Origin: Janibacter sp. CX7
GTDB taxonomy: Bacteria; Actinomycetota; Actinomycetes; Actinomycetales; Dermatophilaceae
NCBI RefSeq assembly: GCF_024362365.1
Contig: NZ_CP101464.1
Span: 1,984,001 to 2,048,000 of the forward strand
Reading direction: 5' to 3'
Length of the DNA stretch: 64,000 nt
The notes under the pieces were generated by a model. It searched no databases and had not been told where the DNA came from. It saw nothing but the letters and a program-made list of their open reading frames with translations. The translations under genes were made by a program, and so were the position numbers. Below are positions 18,653-27,327 of this stretch, piece by piece. Numbering within the stretch: the first letter of the stretch is position 1; each line of letters begins with the position of its first letter.

Positions 18653-20887
18653 CTAGCCGCGGGGTGGGACAGCCAGACCGAGCGTCTGGGCCCGGGCGGC
18701 GACGGCGTCCTCGTCGCGGTCGAGGGACTCGGCGAGCTCGGTGAGCGGCAGCCCGAGGTCGACCCCGTCGCGCAGCTCGTCGTCGTCCTGGGCGGACCAG
18801 CCCTCGCCACGGACGACGGCCGTGCGCGCCCCGTCGGCCGGACCGGGGTCGGCGACCGGCGCGCTCGCCTGGCCGGTCATGCCGCGCCGGCCGGGCTCGG
18901 CGACCGGCTGCGGCGGGGGCGCGATCTGGTCAAGCCGGCGCAGCGCACCGAGCACGAGATCGCGGTCGGTCGTCGGCCAGAAGGGCGGCAGCGAGCGCTG
19001 GAGGAAGCCCGCGTAGCGCGCCTTGATCATCCGGTGGTCGAGGAAGGCGACGACGCCCCGGTCGTCCCCGCGGCGGATCAGCCGCCCGGCGCCCTGGGCC
19101 AGGCGGAGCGCCGCGTGGGTGGCGGAGACGGCCATGAAGCCGTTGCCCCCGCGCCGGGCGATCTCCTGGGTGCGCGCCGAGGAGAGCGGGTCGTCGGGTC
19201 GCGGGAAGGGGATGCGGTCGATGAGCACGAGCTGACAGCTGCTGCCGGGGACGTCGACGCCCTGCCACAGCGTGAGCGTGCCGAAGAGGATCGTGCGCGG
19301 GTCGCGGGCGAAGTCGCGCACGAGGGTGCCGATCATGTCCTCGCCCTGGCACAGCACCGGGAAGTCGTCGCCGAGCCGCTCGCGCATCGCCTCGGTCGCC
19401 TCCTTGGCCGCGCGCATCGACGAGAAGAGCCCAAGCGTGCGGCCACCGGCGGCCCTCACGAGGGCCTCGATCTCGTCGAGGGTCTGCGGGGCCAGCCCGT
19501 CGCGCCCCGGCGCCGGCAGGTGCTCGGCCACGTAGGCGATGCCCTGCTGGGCGTAGTCGAAGGGGGACCCGACGTCCAGGCCGGTCCACTCGGGTGCTCC
19601 CGGCCCACGCAGCCCGAGCGTGCCGGCGACGGCGTCGAAGGTGCCGCCGAGCTCGAGGGTCGCCGAGGTGAGCACGACCGTGCGGTCCCGCACCGCCTCG
19701 TCGTCGTCACTGGCGCCGGTGCCGAAGATCCGCTCCCGCATGCGCATCGCGACGCTCATCGGCGCCACGCGCAGCAGCGGGCCGCGGCGCAGGTCGCGGC
19801 TGACCCAGATGACGTCGAGCTCGTGCTCCTCGAGCATCCGGGCGGCGGTGTCGTGCACCTCCTCGACGGCGACGAGGGCGACCTGACGGGTGCCGTCGAC
19901 CTGCTCCCCCTTCGGCGGCTTCATCTCCGTCAGGAGCGAGCGGGCGACGTCGCGGCAGCGGCCGAGCACGGCCGCGAGCGCGTCGGGGATGCCCGTGGCC
20001 AGGCGCCCCTCCGGTGCCTCCTCGAGCACGGCCTCGAGATCGGACCCGAGGTCGTCGAGGACCTCGGCCGAGTCGGCGAACTTGCGCGACCGCTTCGCCG
20101 CGGCCCGCAACCCGCCGGGCGCGAGCTCGTCGGTGACCGTCGAGATCACCCGGTCGACGAGCTCGTGGGCCTCGTCGACGACGAGCACGTCGTGATCGGG
20201 CAGCATCGGGCGCCCCTCGAAGGCGTCGATCGCCATGAAGGAGTGGTTGGTGACGATGACGTCGACGTCCTTGGCCGCCTCGCGCGAGCTCTCGACGAAG
20301 CACTCGGCGACCATCGGGCACTTCGAGCCGAGGCACTCCTGCGCCGAGACCGACACCTGGCGCCAGGCCTTCTCCGAGACGCCGGGGACGAGCTCGTCGC
20401 GGTCACCCGACTCGGTCTCGTCGGCCCACTCGCGGACCCGGACGACCTCCTTGCCGAGCCAGCCGGCCTGCGCGTCGGCCTCGCCGACGTCGAAGAGGCC
20501 GTCCTCGTCGTCGGGGAAGCCGCCCTCGATCTTGTGCTTGCACACGTAGTTGCGCCGGCCCTTGACGATCGCGTAGGTCGGACGCCGCTTCAGGTGGGGC
20601 GTCAGGGCGTCGGCCAGGCGCGGCATGTCGCGGTCGACGATCTGGCCCTGCAGCGCGAGGGTCGCGGTCGCGACGACCGCCGGCTTTCCCACCCGCTGCG
20701 CGTGCTCGACCGCCGGCACGAGGTAGGCGAGCGACTTGCCGGTGCCGGTGCCGGCCTGCACGAGCAGGTGCTTCTCGGAGTCGATGGCACGCGCGACGGC
20801 GAGTGCCATCTCGACCTGCCCGGGCCTGGTCGAGCCACCCACTCCCCCGACGGCAGCGGCGAGCAGGGACTCCACGGACGACGACAC
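18653..20887 (-). CDS. dinG: DinG/XPD-type iron-sulfur DNA helicase with a C-terminal HTH-like tail
   Basis: A 744-residue superfamily 2 helicase. Walker A AGTGTGKS lies at 45-52, four Fe-S cysteines at 116, 185, 190 and 196, DEAH at 238-241, and the motif VI QGAGRLIRR near the end of the core. The last 60 residues hold a helix-turn-helix-like segment (LTELAESLDRDEDAVAARA) that the E. coli protein lacks. The family unwinds 5'-3' forked or R-loop DNA in repair. GTG 20887 lies six bases after a TAGGGT box that is part of a RecA-NDp-type promoter, so it is probably damage-inducible. Confidence 0.9.
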   Translation of the reverse strand: MSSSVESLLAAAVGGVGGSTRPGQVEMALAVARAIDSEKHLLVQAGTGTGKSLAYLVPAVEHAQRVGKPAVVATATLALQGQIVDRDMPRLADALTPHLKRRPTYAIVKGRRNYVCKHKIEGGFPDDEDGLFDVGEADAQAGWLGKEVVRVREWADETESGDRDELVPGVSEKAWRQVSVSAQECLGSKCPMVAECFVESSREAAKDVDVIVTNHSFMAIDAFEGRPMLPDHDVLVVDEAHELVDRVISTVTDELAPGGLRAAAKRSRKFADSAEVLDDLGSDLEAVLEEAPEGRLATGIPDALAAVLGRCRDVARSLLTEMKPPKGEQVDGTRQVALVAVEEVHDTAARMLEEHELDVIWVSRDLRRGPLLRVAPMSVAMRMRERIFGTGASDDDEAVRDRTVVLTSATLELGGTFDAVAGTLGLRGPGAPEWTGLDVGSPFDYAQQGIAYVAEHLPAPGRDGLAPQTLDEIEALVRAAGGRTLGLFSSMRAAKEATEAMRERLGDDFPVLCQGEDMIGTLVRDFARDPRTILFGTLTLWQGVDVPGSSCQLVLIDRIPFPRPDDPLSSARTQEIARRGGNGFMAVSATHAALRLAQGAGRLIRRGDDRGVVAFLDHRMIKARYAGFLQRSLPPFWPTTDRDLVLGALRRLDQIAPPPQPVAEPGRRGMTGQASAPVADPGPADGARTAVVRGEGWSAQDDDELRDGVDLGLPLTELAESLDRDEDAVAARAQTLGLAVPPRG

Positions 20888-20893
20888 CGCTCC

Positions 20894-20916
20894 ACCCTAT
20901 GCGCCCCCACCGACGA
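20894..20916 (-). promoter_or_regulatory. RecA-NDp (PafBC-type) promoter of the DinG-like helicase
   Basis: TCGTCGGTG-N8-TAGGGT on the minus strand matches the LexA-independent damage promoter TTGTCRGTG-N8-TANNNT with one mismatch and exact spacing. It ends six bases before the GTG. Confidence 0.65.
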
Positions 20917-21010
20917 TCACGGCGGGCCATCCACAGCTCGTGTCCGGCGTTGCCTCCCGCTCCCGGCGCTCCCGACGAAGGAGGCTGGCGCTCGCCCCCG
21001 CTCCCGGCAC

Positions 21011-21098
21011 GGAAGGCCGGCGCGCTGCCGAAGTCCTTCCTTGTCGTGTGGGTGCGTTGTCGTCTTCGACTTCGGCTTGATGCTGCGCCGACCTCCCC
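21011..21098 (-). repeat. Structured intergenic hairpin element, copy B
   Basis: Reverse-strand relative of copy A (5941-6040). GCGCCGAC (21085-21092) faces GCCGGCGC (21016-21023), and GACTTCGGC (21068-21076) faces GCCGAAGTC (21027-21035), with a 32-base loop containing ACGACAACG on the minus strand. Differences from A in the outer arms mostly keep pairing through G-U or compensating changes. It lies in the divergent gap between the DinG-like helicase and the MMPL gene. The rest of the gap 20888-21202 shows nothing else except the helicase promoter and one 9-mer at 21177. Confidence 0.8.
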
Positions 21099-21202
21099 TG
21101 CCGTCCGCTCCGTGTGCGTCGTGGCATCCACCGAAAGGTTGATCGCAGGACCAACCTCGTGCGCGATGTGGCGGGACCCCCTTCGCCGGTGAACTGGATG
21201 GC

Positions 21203-23275
21203 ATGTCGACCTCCCTGCGTCCAGCGCCATCCCAGCCTTCTCCCGTGTCCACCCGTGCTCCCTTCGTCCAGCGCATCCTCGGCCGGCGGGGGGCGTCACT
21301 CGTGCTCGTCCTCGCCGTGCTCGTCGTGGGGCTGGCGTCGGCGCTGTTGGGGTCCGCGGAGGCGCCGCCGCGGGGCGATGCCTATCCGGCGTCGGCGGAG
21401 TCGGCGGTCGTGGCGGAGCAGCTTGAGGGCTTCCCCGGCAGCGACACGGCTCCGGTCCTGCTCGTCGCGACGAAGGGGGGCGACGCCCGCCTGACGAGCG
21501 CCGACGAGCGCGCCCTCGGCAAGCTGGCGGCCGACCTCGGCGCCGGCAGGGCGCGCCCGCAGGTGAGCGAGGACGGGATGGCCGCGACGGTCACCGTGCC
21601 CGTCGAGGTGAGCGAGGACAGCGCCACCCAGGTCGCGACCATCGAGGACCTGCGCGCCGAGGTGGCCGACCACGCACCGGCCGAGCTCGACGTGCAGGTG
21701 ACCGGCGGCCCGGCCTTCGGCGCCGACATCGCCTCGGCCTTCGACGGCGCCGACTTCACCCTCCTCGCGGTGACCATCGGGGTCGTCGCGCTGCTGCTCC
21801 TGCTCACCTACCGCTCCCCCGTCCTGTGGCTCGTCCCGCTCACCGTCGTCGGCATCGCCGACCAGGTGGCCGGGCGGGTGACCGCTGCCGTCGGGGAGGC
21901 GAGCGGCCTCCCCTTCGACGCAGGCATCGTCTCCGTCCTCGTCTTCGGCGCGGGGGCCAACTACGCCCTCCTGCTCATCTCGCGCTACCGCGAGGAGCTG
22001 CACGAGCACGACGACCACCGCGTCGCGCTGCGCGCCGCGTGGCGGGCCACCGTGTCGGCCATCGTCGCGAGCAATGCGACCGTCGTGCTCGCCCTGGCAA
22101 CCCTCCTGCTCGCCGCCGTCCCGGGCACCCGCGGGCTCGGGCTGGCCTCCGCCGTCGGCCTCGTCATCGCCCTCGCCGCGGGCGTCCTCGTGCTGCCCGC
22201 GGCACTCGCGCTCGTCGGCCGACAGGTCTTCTGGCCCTTCGTCCCCCGCCCCGGCGACGACCTGTCGCACGAGGGCATCTGGGCGCGCGTCGCCCGCAGC
22301 GTCGTGCGTCGCCCCGCGGTCTTCCTCGCCGGCGGTCTCGCCGTCCTCGTCGTCCTCGCCTCCGGCCTGCTCGGCGCCCGAGTCGGGCTGAGTCAGGCCG
22401 ACTCCTTCCGCACCGCGTCGGAGTCCGCAGACGGTCTCGTGACGGTCGGTGAGCACTTCCCGGCCGGTTCCGCGGCTCCCTTCGTCATCACGACGAACGC
22501 GAGCCGGACGGACGCGGTGACCACCGCCGTCGAGTCCGTGCCGGGCGTGACCACCGTCGTGCCCTCCGGCACCGACGGGCAGGGCCTGGCCCGACTGACG
22601 GTCATCGGTGAGCCCGCGCCGGGCAGCCCGGCGAGCCTCGAGCTCGCGAGCGACCTGCGCACCGCGGCCCACGATGTCACCGGCGCCGACGCCCACGTCG
22701 GCGGTGCCTCGGCCGAGCTGCTCGACGCCCGCACGGCCGCCGACGCCGACCTGCGCACGGTCGTCCCGCTCGTGCTGCTCGTCAGCCTCGTCGTGCTCGT
22801 CGTCCTGCTCCGCGCCCTCGTCGGTCCGCTCGTCCTGCTGGCGCTCAACGCGCTGAGCGCGCTCGCCGCGCTCGGCCTGGGCGCGTGGCTCGACGAGCAC
22901 CTGCTCGGCCACCCGGCGCTCGACGTGCAGGTCCCGCTCGTCGCCTTCCTCTTCCTCGTGGCGCTGGGCATCGACTACACGATCTTCCTCATGCACCGGG
23001 CGCGTGCCGAGGCCGCCGACCACGGCACCCGCGAGGGCGTCGCCCGGGCGGTCGCCCGCACCGGCGCGGTCATCACGAGCGCGGGTGTCGTGCTTGCCGC
23101 CGTCTTCGCGGCGCTGGGCGTGCTGCCGCTCGTCGTCCTCGGCCAGCTCGGCCTCGTCGTCGGCCTCGGGGTCCTGCTCGACACGCTCGTCGTGCGCACC
23201 CTCGTCGTGCCCGCCGCCACCGCCCTCCTCGGCGAGCGCTTCTGGTGGCCCGGGCGGGTAGCGTCGCGCCCGTGA
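21203..23275 (+). CDS. MMPL/RND-family transporter with altered first proton-relay motif
   Basis: A 690-residue membrane protein with the MMPL duplication: each half has an extracytoplasmic domain and six helices. The second half keeps the proton-relay motif GIDYTIFL (Asp591-Tyr592), but the first reads GAGANYALLL, with Asn253 where Asp is normal. Such proteins export lipids or hydrophobic compounds. The 3' end overlaps the sensor kinase start as GTGA, suggesting the kinase operon is partly read through from here, although a kinase promoter also lies in the last codons. Confidence 0.9.
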   Translation: MSTSLRPAPSQPSPVSTRAPFVQRILGRRGASLVLVLAVLVVGLASALLGSAEAPPRGDAYPASAESAVVAEQLEGFPGSDTAPVLLVATKGGDARLTSADERALGKLAADLGAGRARPQVSEDGMAATVTVPVEVSEDSATQVATIEDLRAEVADHAPAELDVQVTGGPAFGADIASAFDGADFTLLAVTIGVVALLLLLTYRSPVLWLVPLTVVGIADQVAGRVTAAVGEASGLPFDAGIVSVLVFGAGANYALLLISRYREELHEHDDHRVALRAAWRATVSAIVASNATVVLALATLLLAAVPGTRGLGLASAVGLVIALAAGVLVLPAALALVGRQVFWPFVPRPGDDLSHEGIWARVARSVVRRPAVFLAGGLAVLVVLASGLLGARVGLSQADSFRTASESADGLVTVGEHFPAGSAAPFVITTNASRTDAVTTAVESVPGVTTVVPSGTDGQGLARLTVIGEPAPGSPASLELASDLRTAAHDVTGADAHVGGASAELLDARTAADADLRTVVPLVLLVSLVVLVVLLRALVGPLVLLALNALSALAALGLGAWLDEHLLGHPALDVQVPLVAFLFLVALGIDYTIFLMHRARAEAADHGTREGVARAVARTGAVITSAGVVLAAVFAALGVLPLVVLGQLGLVVGLGVLLDTLVVRTLVVPAATALLGERFWWPGRVASRP
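23259..23264 (+). promoter_or_regulatory. Leaderless -10 box (TAGCGT) of the NarL-type kinase, inside the MMPL gene
   Basis: TAGCGT lies seven bases before GTG 23272 and within the last codons of the MMPL gene. Confidence 0.4.
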
Positions 23276-24489
23276 CGAGCAGCACGAGCGACCCCACGGG
23301 CACCGGCCGGTGGCTGCGGCTGGGCCAGCACGCCCTGCTCGCAGTGCTCGCCGCCCTCTGCGCGGTGCGTGCCGTCGCGGACGGCGCGCACCCGCTCGCC
23401 GAGATCGGGGCCCTGGCGCTCTTCGCCGGCTGGTACGCCGTCGGTCCCCGCCTGGCCCGGCTCGGCCGTGACGGCACCGGCTGGTTCGTCGGACTCGTCC
23501 TCCTCTGGGGCCTGCTCGTGCTCGTCTCCCCCGAGAACGTCTGGCTCGCCTTCCCCCTATGGCTCCTCGCCGGTCACGTGCTGCCGCTGCTGCCGGCCGT
23601 GGTCACCTCGCTGCTCGTCTTCGTCGTCGTCGCGCTCGAGCCGGTGCGGCAGAGCGGGCAGGCCTCCTTCGCGGCGATCATCGGGCCCTTCATCGGCATG
23701 GTCGTCGCCCTCGGCGTGGCCAAGGCGCAGCAGGCGCTCGTCCGCGACGGCATCGAGCGACAGCGGCTCATCGCCTCGCTCTACGCCGCGCAGGAGGAGA
23801 GCGCCGCCCTCACCGACGAGCTGGCCCGCGTGCAGCGCGCGCAGGGCGTGACGAGCGAGCGCACCCGGCTCTCCCGCGACATCCACGACGGCATCGCCCA
23901 GGGCTTCAGCTCGCTGCTCCTGCTCGCCCGCGCCGCCCGGGCCGAGAGCGACACCGACCGGCGGTCGCAGCTGCTCGAGCACATCGAGTCGGGCGCGGCC
24001 CAGGGCCTCGAGGAGTCGCGCCGCATCGTCGGGGCGCTCGCCCCGGCCGACCTCGACGAGGGCAGCCTGCCGGCGGCCGTGCGGCGGGTCGCCGAGCGCT
24101 TCGCCGACGAGACCGGCGTGGCCGCGACCGTCACCGCGTCGCCGACGCTGCCGGCGGTCCCGACGACCGTCGAGGTCGCCCTGCTGCGGCTGGTCCAGGG
24201 GGCCCTGGCCAATGTCCGGACCCACGCGGCCGCGCACACGGTCACCGTCAGCCTCGAGGAGGCCGGCACGACCGTGCGGGTCGACGTCGTCGACGACGGG
24301 GTCGGCTTCGACCCGCAGGGCTGGTGGGACCAGCCCTCCCCCACGAGCGGCGAAGGGGGATACGGCCTGCGCGCGACCCGCGCCCGGCTGCGTGAGCTCA
24401 GCGGCGGCCTGTCCGTCGAGTCGGCGCCCGGCGAGGGCACCGCCGTGTCGGGCTGGGTGGAGATCGGACGACCGGTGGAGGACGCATGA
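23272..24489 (+). CDS. NarL-type sensor histidine kinase (HisKA_3)
   Basis: A 405-residue kinase. About five N-terminal membrane helices (16-155) are followed by a coiled linker, the HisKA_3 phosphoacceptor in RLSRDIHDGIAQG (His205), and an HATPase_c domain with ANVRTHA and DDGVGFDP. It overlaps its response regulator as ATGA. The stretch SGEGGYG is coded GAA-GGG-GGA, embedding the 9-mer. The signal is unknown; coupling to the MMPL transporter suggests an envelope or drug stress role (inference). Confidence 0.93.
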   Translation: MTSSTSDPTGTGRWLRLGQHALLAVLAALCAVRAVADGAHPLAEIGALALFAGWYAVGPRLARLGRDGTGWFVGLVLLWGLLVLVSPENVWLAFPLWLLAGHVLPLLPAVVTSLLVFVVVALEPVRQSGQASFAAIIGPFIGMVVALGVAKAQQALVRDGIERQRLIASLYAAQEESAALTDELARVQRAQGVTSERTRLSRDIHDGIAQGFSSLLLLARAARAESDTDRRSQLLEHIESGAAQGLEESRRIVGALAPADLDEGSLPAAVRRVAERFADETGVAATVTASPTLPAVPTTVEVALLRLVQGALANVRTHAAAHTVTVSLEEAGTTVRVDVVDDGVGFDPQGWWDQPSPTSGEGGYGLRATRARLRELSGGLSVESAPGEGTAVSGWVEIGRPVEDA

Positions 24490-25166
24490 GCGAGACGAGC
24501 ATCGGCACGACCGGCACGACGGGCACGACCGGCGGGGCCGGGAGCCCGGTGCGGGTGGTCGTCGTCGAGGACCACCCGGTGACCCGCATGGGCGTCGTCG
24601 CCCTGCTCGGGCAGGACCCCCGGATCACGGTCGTCGCCGACGTCGGCACCGGCGAGGAGGGCGTGGTCGCCGCTTCCCGCGAGCTGCCCGACGTCGTCGT
24701 CACCGACCTGCGCCTCGGCCCCGGTCTCGACGGCGTCGGGGTCACCGAGGCGGTGCGCGCCCGGCGACCCGCGCCGGCGGTGCTCGTGCTCACGACCTAT
24801 GACACCGACCGTGACATCGTGCGGGCGGTCGAGGCGGGTGCTGCGGGCTACCTGCTCAAGGACGCCGACCCCGCCGTCATCACCGACGCCGTGGCCCGCG
24901 CTGCCAGCGGCCAGACGGTCCTGTCCCCCGACCTCGCCCAGCGGGTGGTCGCACGCATCTCCCGCCCGCAGGCCGACCTGTCCGCCCGCGAGGTCGAGAT
25001 CCTCGGCCTCGTCGCGCAGGGCCTGTCCAACCGCGAGATCGCCCGCGCCCTCGTCATCTCGGAGGCGACGGTCAAGACGCACCTCGTGCACGTCTACACC
25101 AAGCTCGACGTCGACTCGCGCACCGCCGCCGTGGCGCGGGCGCGTGAGGACGGGCTGCTGCGCTAG
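24486..25166 (+). CDS. NarL/LuxR-family response regulator
   Basis: A 226-residue regulator. The receiver domain is at 22-138 with phosphoacceptor Asp74 (VVVTDLRLG), Thr and Lys (YLLKDAD), and the LuxR HTH lies at about 162-225 (LSAREVEILGLVAQGLSNREIA). A Gly-Thr repeat stretch (GTTGTTGTTGG) opens the protein. It is co-translated with the kinase. The TAG stop shares the bases CTAG (25163-25166) with the stop of the convergent OmpR-type regulator. Confidence 0.95.
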   Translation: MSETSIGTTGTTGTTGGAGSPVRVVVVEDHPVTRMGVVALLGQDPRITVVADVGTGEEGVVAASRELPDVVVTDLRLGPGLDGVGVTEAVRARRPAPAVLVLTTYDTDRDIVRAVEAGAAGYLLKDADPAVITDAVARAASGQTVLSPDLAQRVVARISRPQADLSAREVEILGLVAQGLSNREIARALVISEATVKTHLVHVYTKLDVDSRTAAVARAREDGLLR

Positions 25167-25867
25167 TCGCGTGCCGCCGCGTCGCCGGCACCGCCCCGGG
25201 CCTCGGCCCGCAGCCGGTAGCCGACCCCACGGACGGTGGTGATCCGCTCGGCCCCGATCTTCGCCCGCAGCGAGCGGACGAAGACGTCGACGACATTGGA
25301 CCCCGGGTCGAAGTCCATGTCCCACACCATGCCGAGCAGCTGCTCGCGGGAGAGCACCTGCTCGACGTGCTCGACGAAGGCCTCGAGCAGGGAGAACTCG
25401 CGGGCCGTCAGCTCCACCTCACGGCCGGCGACGCGCGCGGTGCGTCGGCGGACGTCGAGGCTGAGGTCGCCCGCGACGAGCGCCCCGTCGTCGGCCGGGG
25501 CCGCCCCGCCCTCGCGCAGCCGCAGCCGGACGCGGGCGAGCAGCTCGGCGAACTGGAAGGGCTTGGTCATGTAGTCGTTGGCCCCGCCCTCGAGACCCGC
25601 GACGGTGTCGTCGACCCCGTCTCGTGCCGTGAGGATGATGACGGGCAGGTCGACGTCGTCGCCGCGCAGCCGGCGCAGCACCTCGAAGCCGTCGAGCCCG
25701 GGCAGGCCGACGTCGAGCACGAGCAGGTCGAAGGCCCCGGTCGAGGCGAGCGCCCAGGCCTGCCGGCCGTCGCCGACGATCGTCGTGCGGTAGCCGCTGG
25801 CCCGCAGCCCCTTGTCGATGAAGCTGGCGATCTCGTCGTGGTCCTCGGCGATGAGGATGGCGCTCAT
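25163..25867 (-). CDS. OmpR/PhoB-family response regulator
   Basis: A 234-residue regulator. The receiver domain (1-118) has Asp52 (LLVLDVGLPG) and Lys in MTKPFQ, and the winged-helix DNA-binding domain (about 128-225) ends RGVGYRLR. It is the last gene of a three-gene operon and overlaps the kinase as ATGA. It probably binds the 11-bp-period repeats before the operon (27774-27791). Its stop overlaps that of the convergent NarL-type regulator. Confidence 0.95.
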   Translation of the reverse strand: MSAILIAEDHDEIASFIDKGLRASGYRTTIVGDGRQAWALASTGAFDLLVLDVGLPGLDGFEVLRRLRGDDVDLPVIILTARDGVDDTVAGLEGGANDYMTKPFQFAELLARVRLRLREGGAAPADDGALVAGDLSLDVRRRTARVAGREVELTAREFSLLEAFVEHVEQVLSREQLLGMVWDMDFDPGSNVVDVFVRSLRAKIGAERITTVRGVGYRLRAEARGGAGDAAARD

Positions 25868-27327
25868 GTCTGCTCCGGGTGGTCGTGGCTGGCAGGGGTG
25901 TGGGTGGGGAGCACGAGGGTGAAGACGGCACCCTCGCCGGGCGTGCCGCCGACGTCGACCCGCCCGCCGTGGCCCTCGGCGATGGCTCGGACGATCGACA
26001 GCCCGAGGCCGGCGCCGCTGTGGCGGCGTCCGTCCGGGGGCTCGCCGTGGGCGAAGCGCTCGAAGATGTGCTCCCGCTCGGCGACCGGCACGCCGGGCCC
26101 GGTGTCGGCCACGCTGATCGTCAGAGCGGGACCGAGATCGGGGTCGACGACGACGTCCGAGGAGAGGGTGATCGCGTCGCCGTCGGCGGTGTGCTGCACG
26201 GCGTTGTGCGCCAGCTGGAGCACGGCCTGGGTGACGCGCTGGGTGTCGAGCCGGGCCGTGCCCTCGGCGACGTGGGCGAGCCGCCAGCTGCGGTCGGCGA
26301 GCGCCGAGACCTTGGCCTCGAGCGAGATGGTCAGCGCCGGCAGGTCGACCTCCTCGCCGAGCCGCACGAAGTCCGGTCGGTCGGCCTTGGCCAGGGCGAG
26401 CAGGTCGGTGACGATCCGGCTCATCCGGTCCAGCTCCTGGGTGACGATGCGCATCGTCACCTCCCGCGACGCCGGGTCGTCGTCCATGAGCTCGAGGTGA
26501 CCACGGATCACGGTGATCGGCGTGCGCAGCTCGTGGCCGGCGTCGTCGACGAAGCGCTGCTCCGCGCGGAAGGCCTCCTCGAGCCGGTCGAGCATGCGGT
26601 TGAAGGTCGCCGCCAGACCCGACACGTCGTCATCGCCCACGGTGATCCGTCGGGTGAGGTCGTGCTCGGTGATCTCGGCCGCCGCCTCCTGCACCTGCCG
26701 CACCGGCCGCAGGATCCGCCCGGCGACGAGCCACGAGATGACGCCCGCGAGGAGCAGGGTCCCGAGCGAGACGAGGGTGAGCATGCGCACCGTGCGGTCG
26801 GCCTCGGCCGTGCCCTCCCCCGTGAAGACGGCGACGAGCAGCATCGCGTCGTCGCCGCCCCGCACGTCGACGACGGTGCGGGCCCAGCGCATCTCGCCGG
26901 CGGGGGTGTCGAGGGTGCCCGACGTCCCCTGCTCGGCCGCGCGCAGCACGGCCGGGTCCCGGGTGAGGTCGTACTCGTCGACGTCCGGCGCCCCGGCGCC
27001 GTAGGACGTCGTCACGACGCCCGACTCCCCGACGTAGCCGACGATCACCTCGCCACTGCCCGGCCGCTGCCGGGAGAGGTAGACGGTGAGCAGCCGCTCC
27101 GCCGTCGTGAAGGGACGGGAGGTCTCGGGGTCGACGCCGGTGCGGGTGAAGGTGCGGAACTCCTCGATCTCCTGGGTCACGTCGGCGTTGGCCCGCTCCG
27201 TGACCGACACGTGCAGGCTCTCGCGCACGACGATGACGACCGACAGCAGACTGACGAAGAGCACGAGCACCATCCAGCCGACGATGGTGTCGCGGGCCAG
27301 CCGTGGACGGCCGCGCTCAGCCGCCAT
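25864..27327 (-). CDS. OmpR-partner sensor histidine kinase
   Basis: A 487-residue kinase: helix at 15-35, an extracytoplasmic domain (about 36-185), a second helix (186-207), HAMP (208-260), HisKA with His265 in DDAGHELRTP, and HATPase_c with NAVQHT, DTGPGVP and GAGLGLSIV. It is coupled by a one-base overlap (TGATG) to the upstream Asp-rich membrane protein and by ATGA to the regulator. The ligand is unknown; the acidic partner hints at a cation or cationic peptide signal (inference). Confidence 0.94.
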   Translation of the reverse strand: MAAERGRPRLARDTIVGWMVLVLFVSLLSVVIVVRESLHVSVTERANADVTQEIEEFRTFTRTGVDPETSRPFTTAERLLTVYLSRQRPGSGEVIVGYVGESGVVTTSYGAGAPDVDEYDLTRDPAVLRAAEQGTSGTLDTPAGEMRWARTVVDVRGGDDAMLLVAVFTGEGTAEADRTVRMLTLVSLGTLLLAGVISWLVAGRILRPVRQVQEAAAEITEHDLTRRITVGDDDVSGLAATFNRMLDRLEEAFRAEQRFVDDAGHELRTPITVIRGHLELMDDDPASREVTMRIVTQELDRMSRIVTDLLALAKADRPDFVRLGEEVDLPALTISLEAKVSALADRSWRLAHVAEGTARLDTQRVTQAVLQLAHNAVQHTADGDAITLSSDVVVDPDLGPALTISVADTGPGVPVAEREHIFERFAHGEPPDGRRHSGAGLGLSIVRAIAEGHGGRVDVGGTPGEGAVFTLVLPTHTPASHDHPEQT

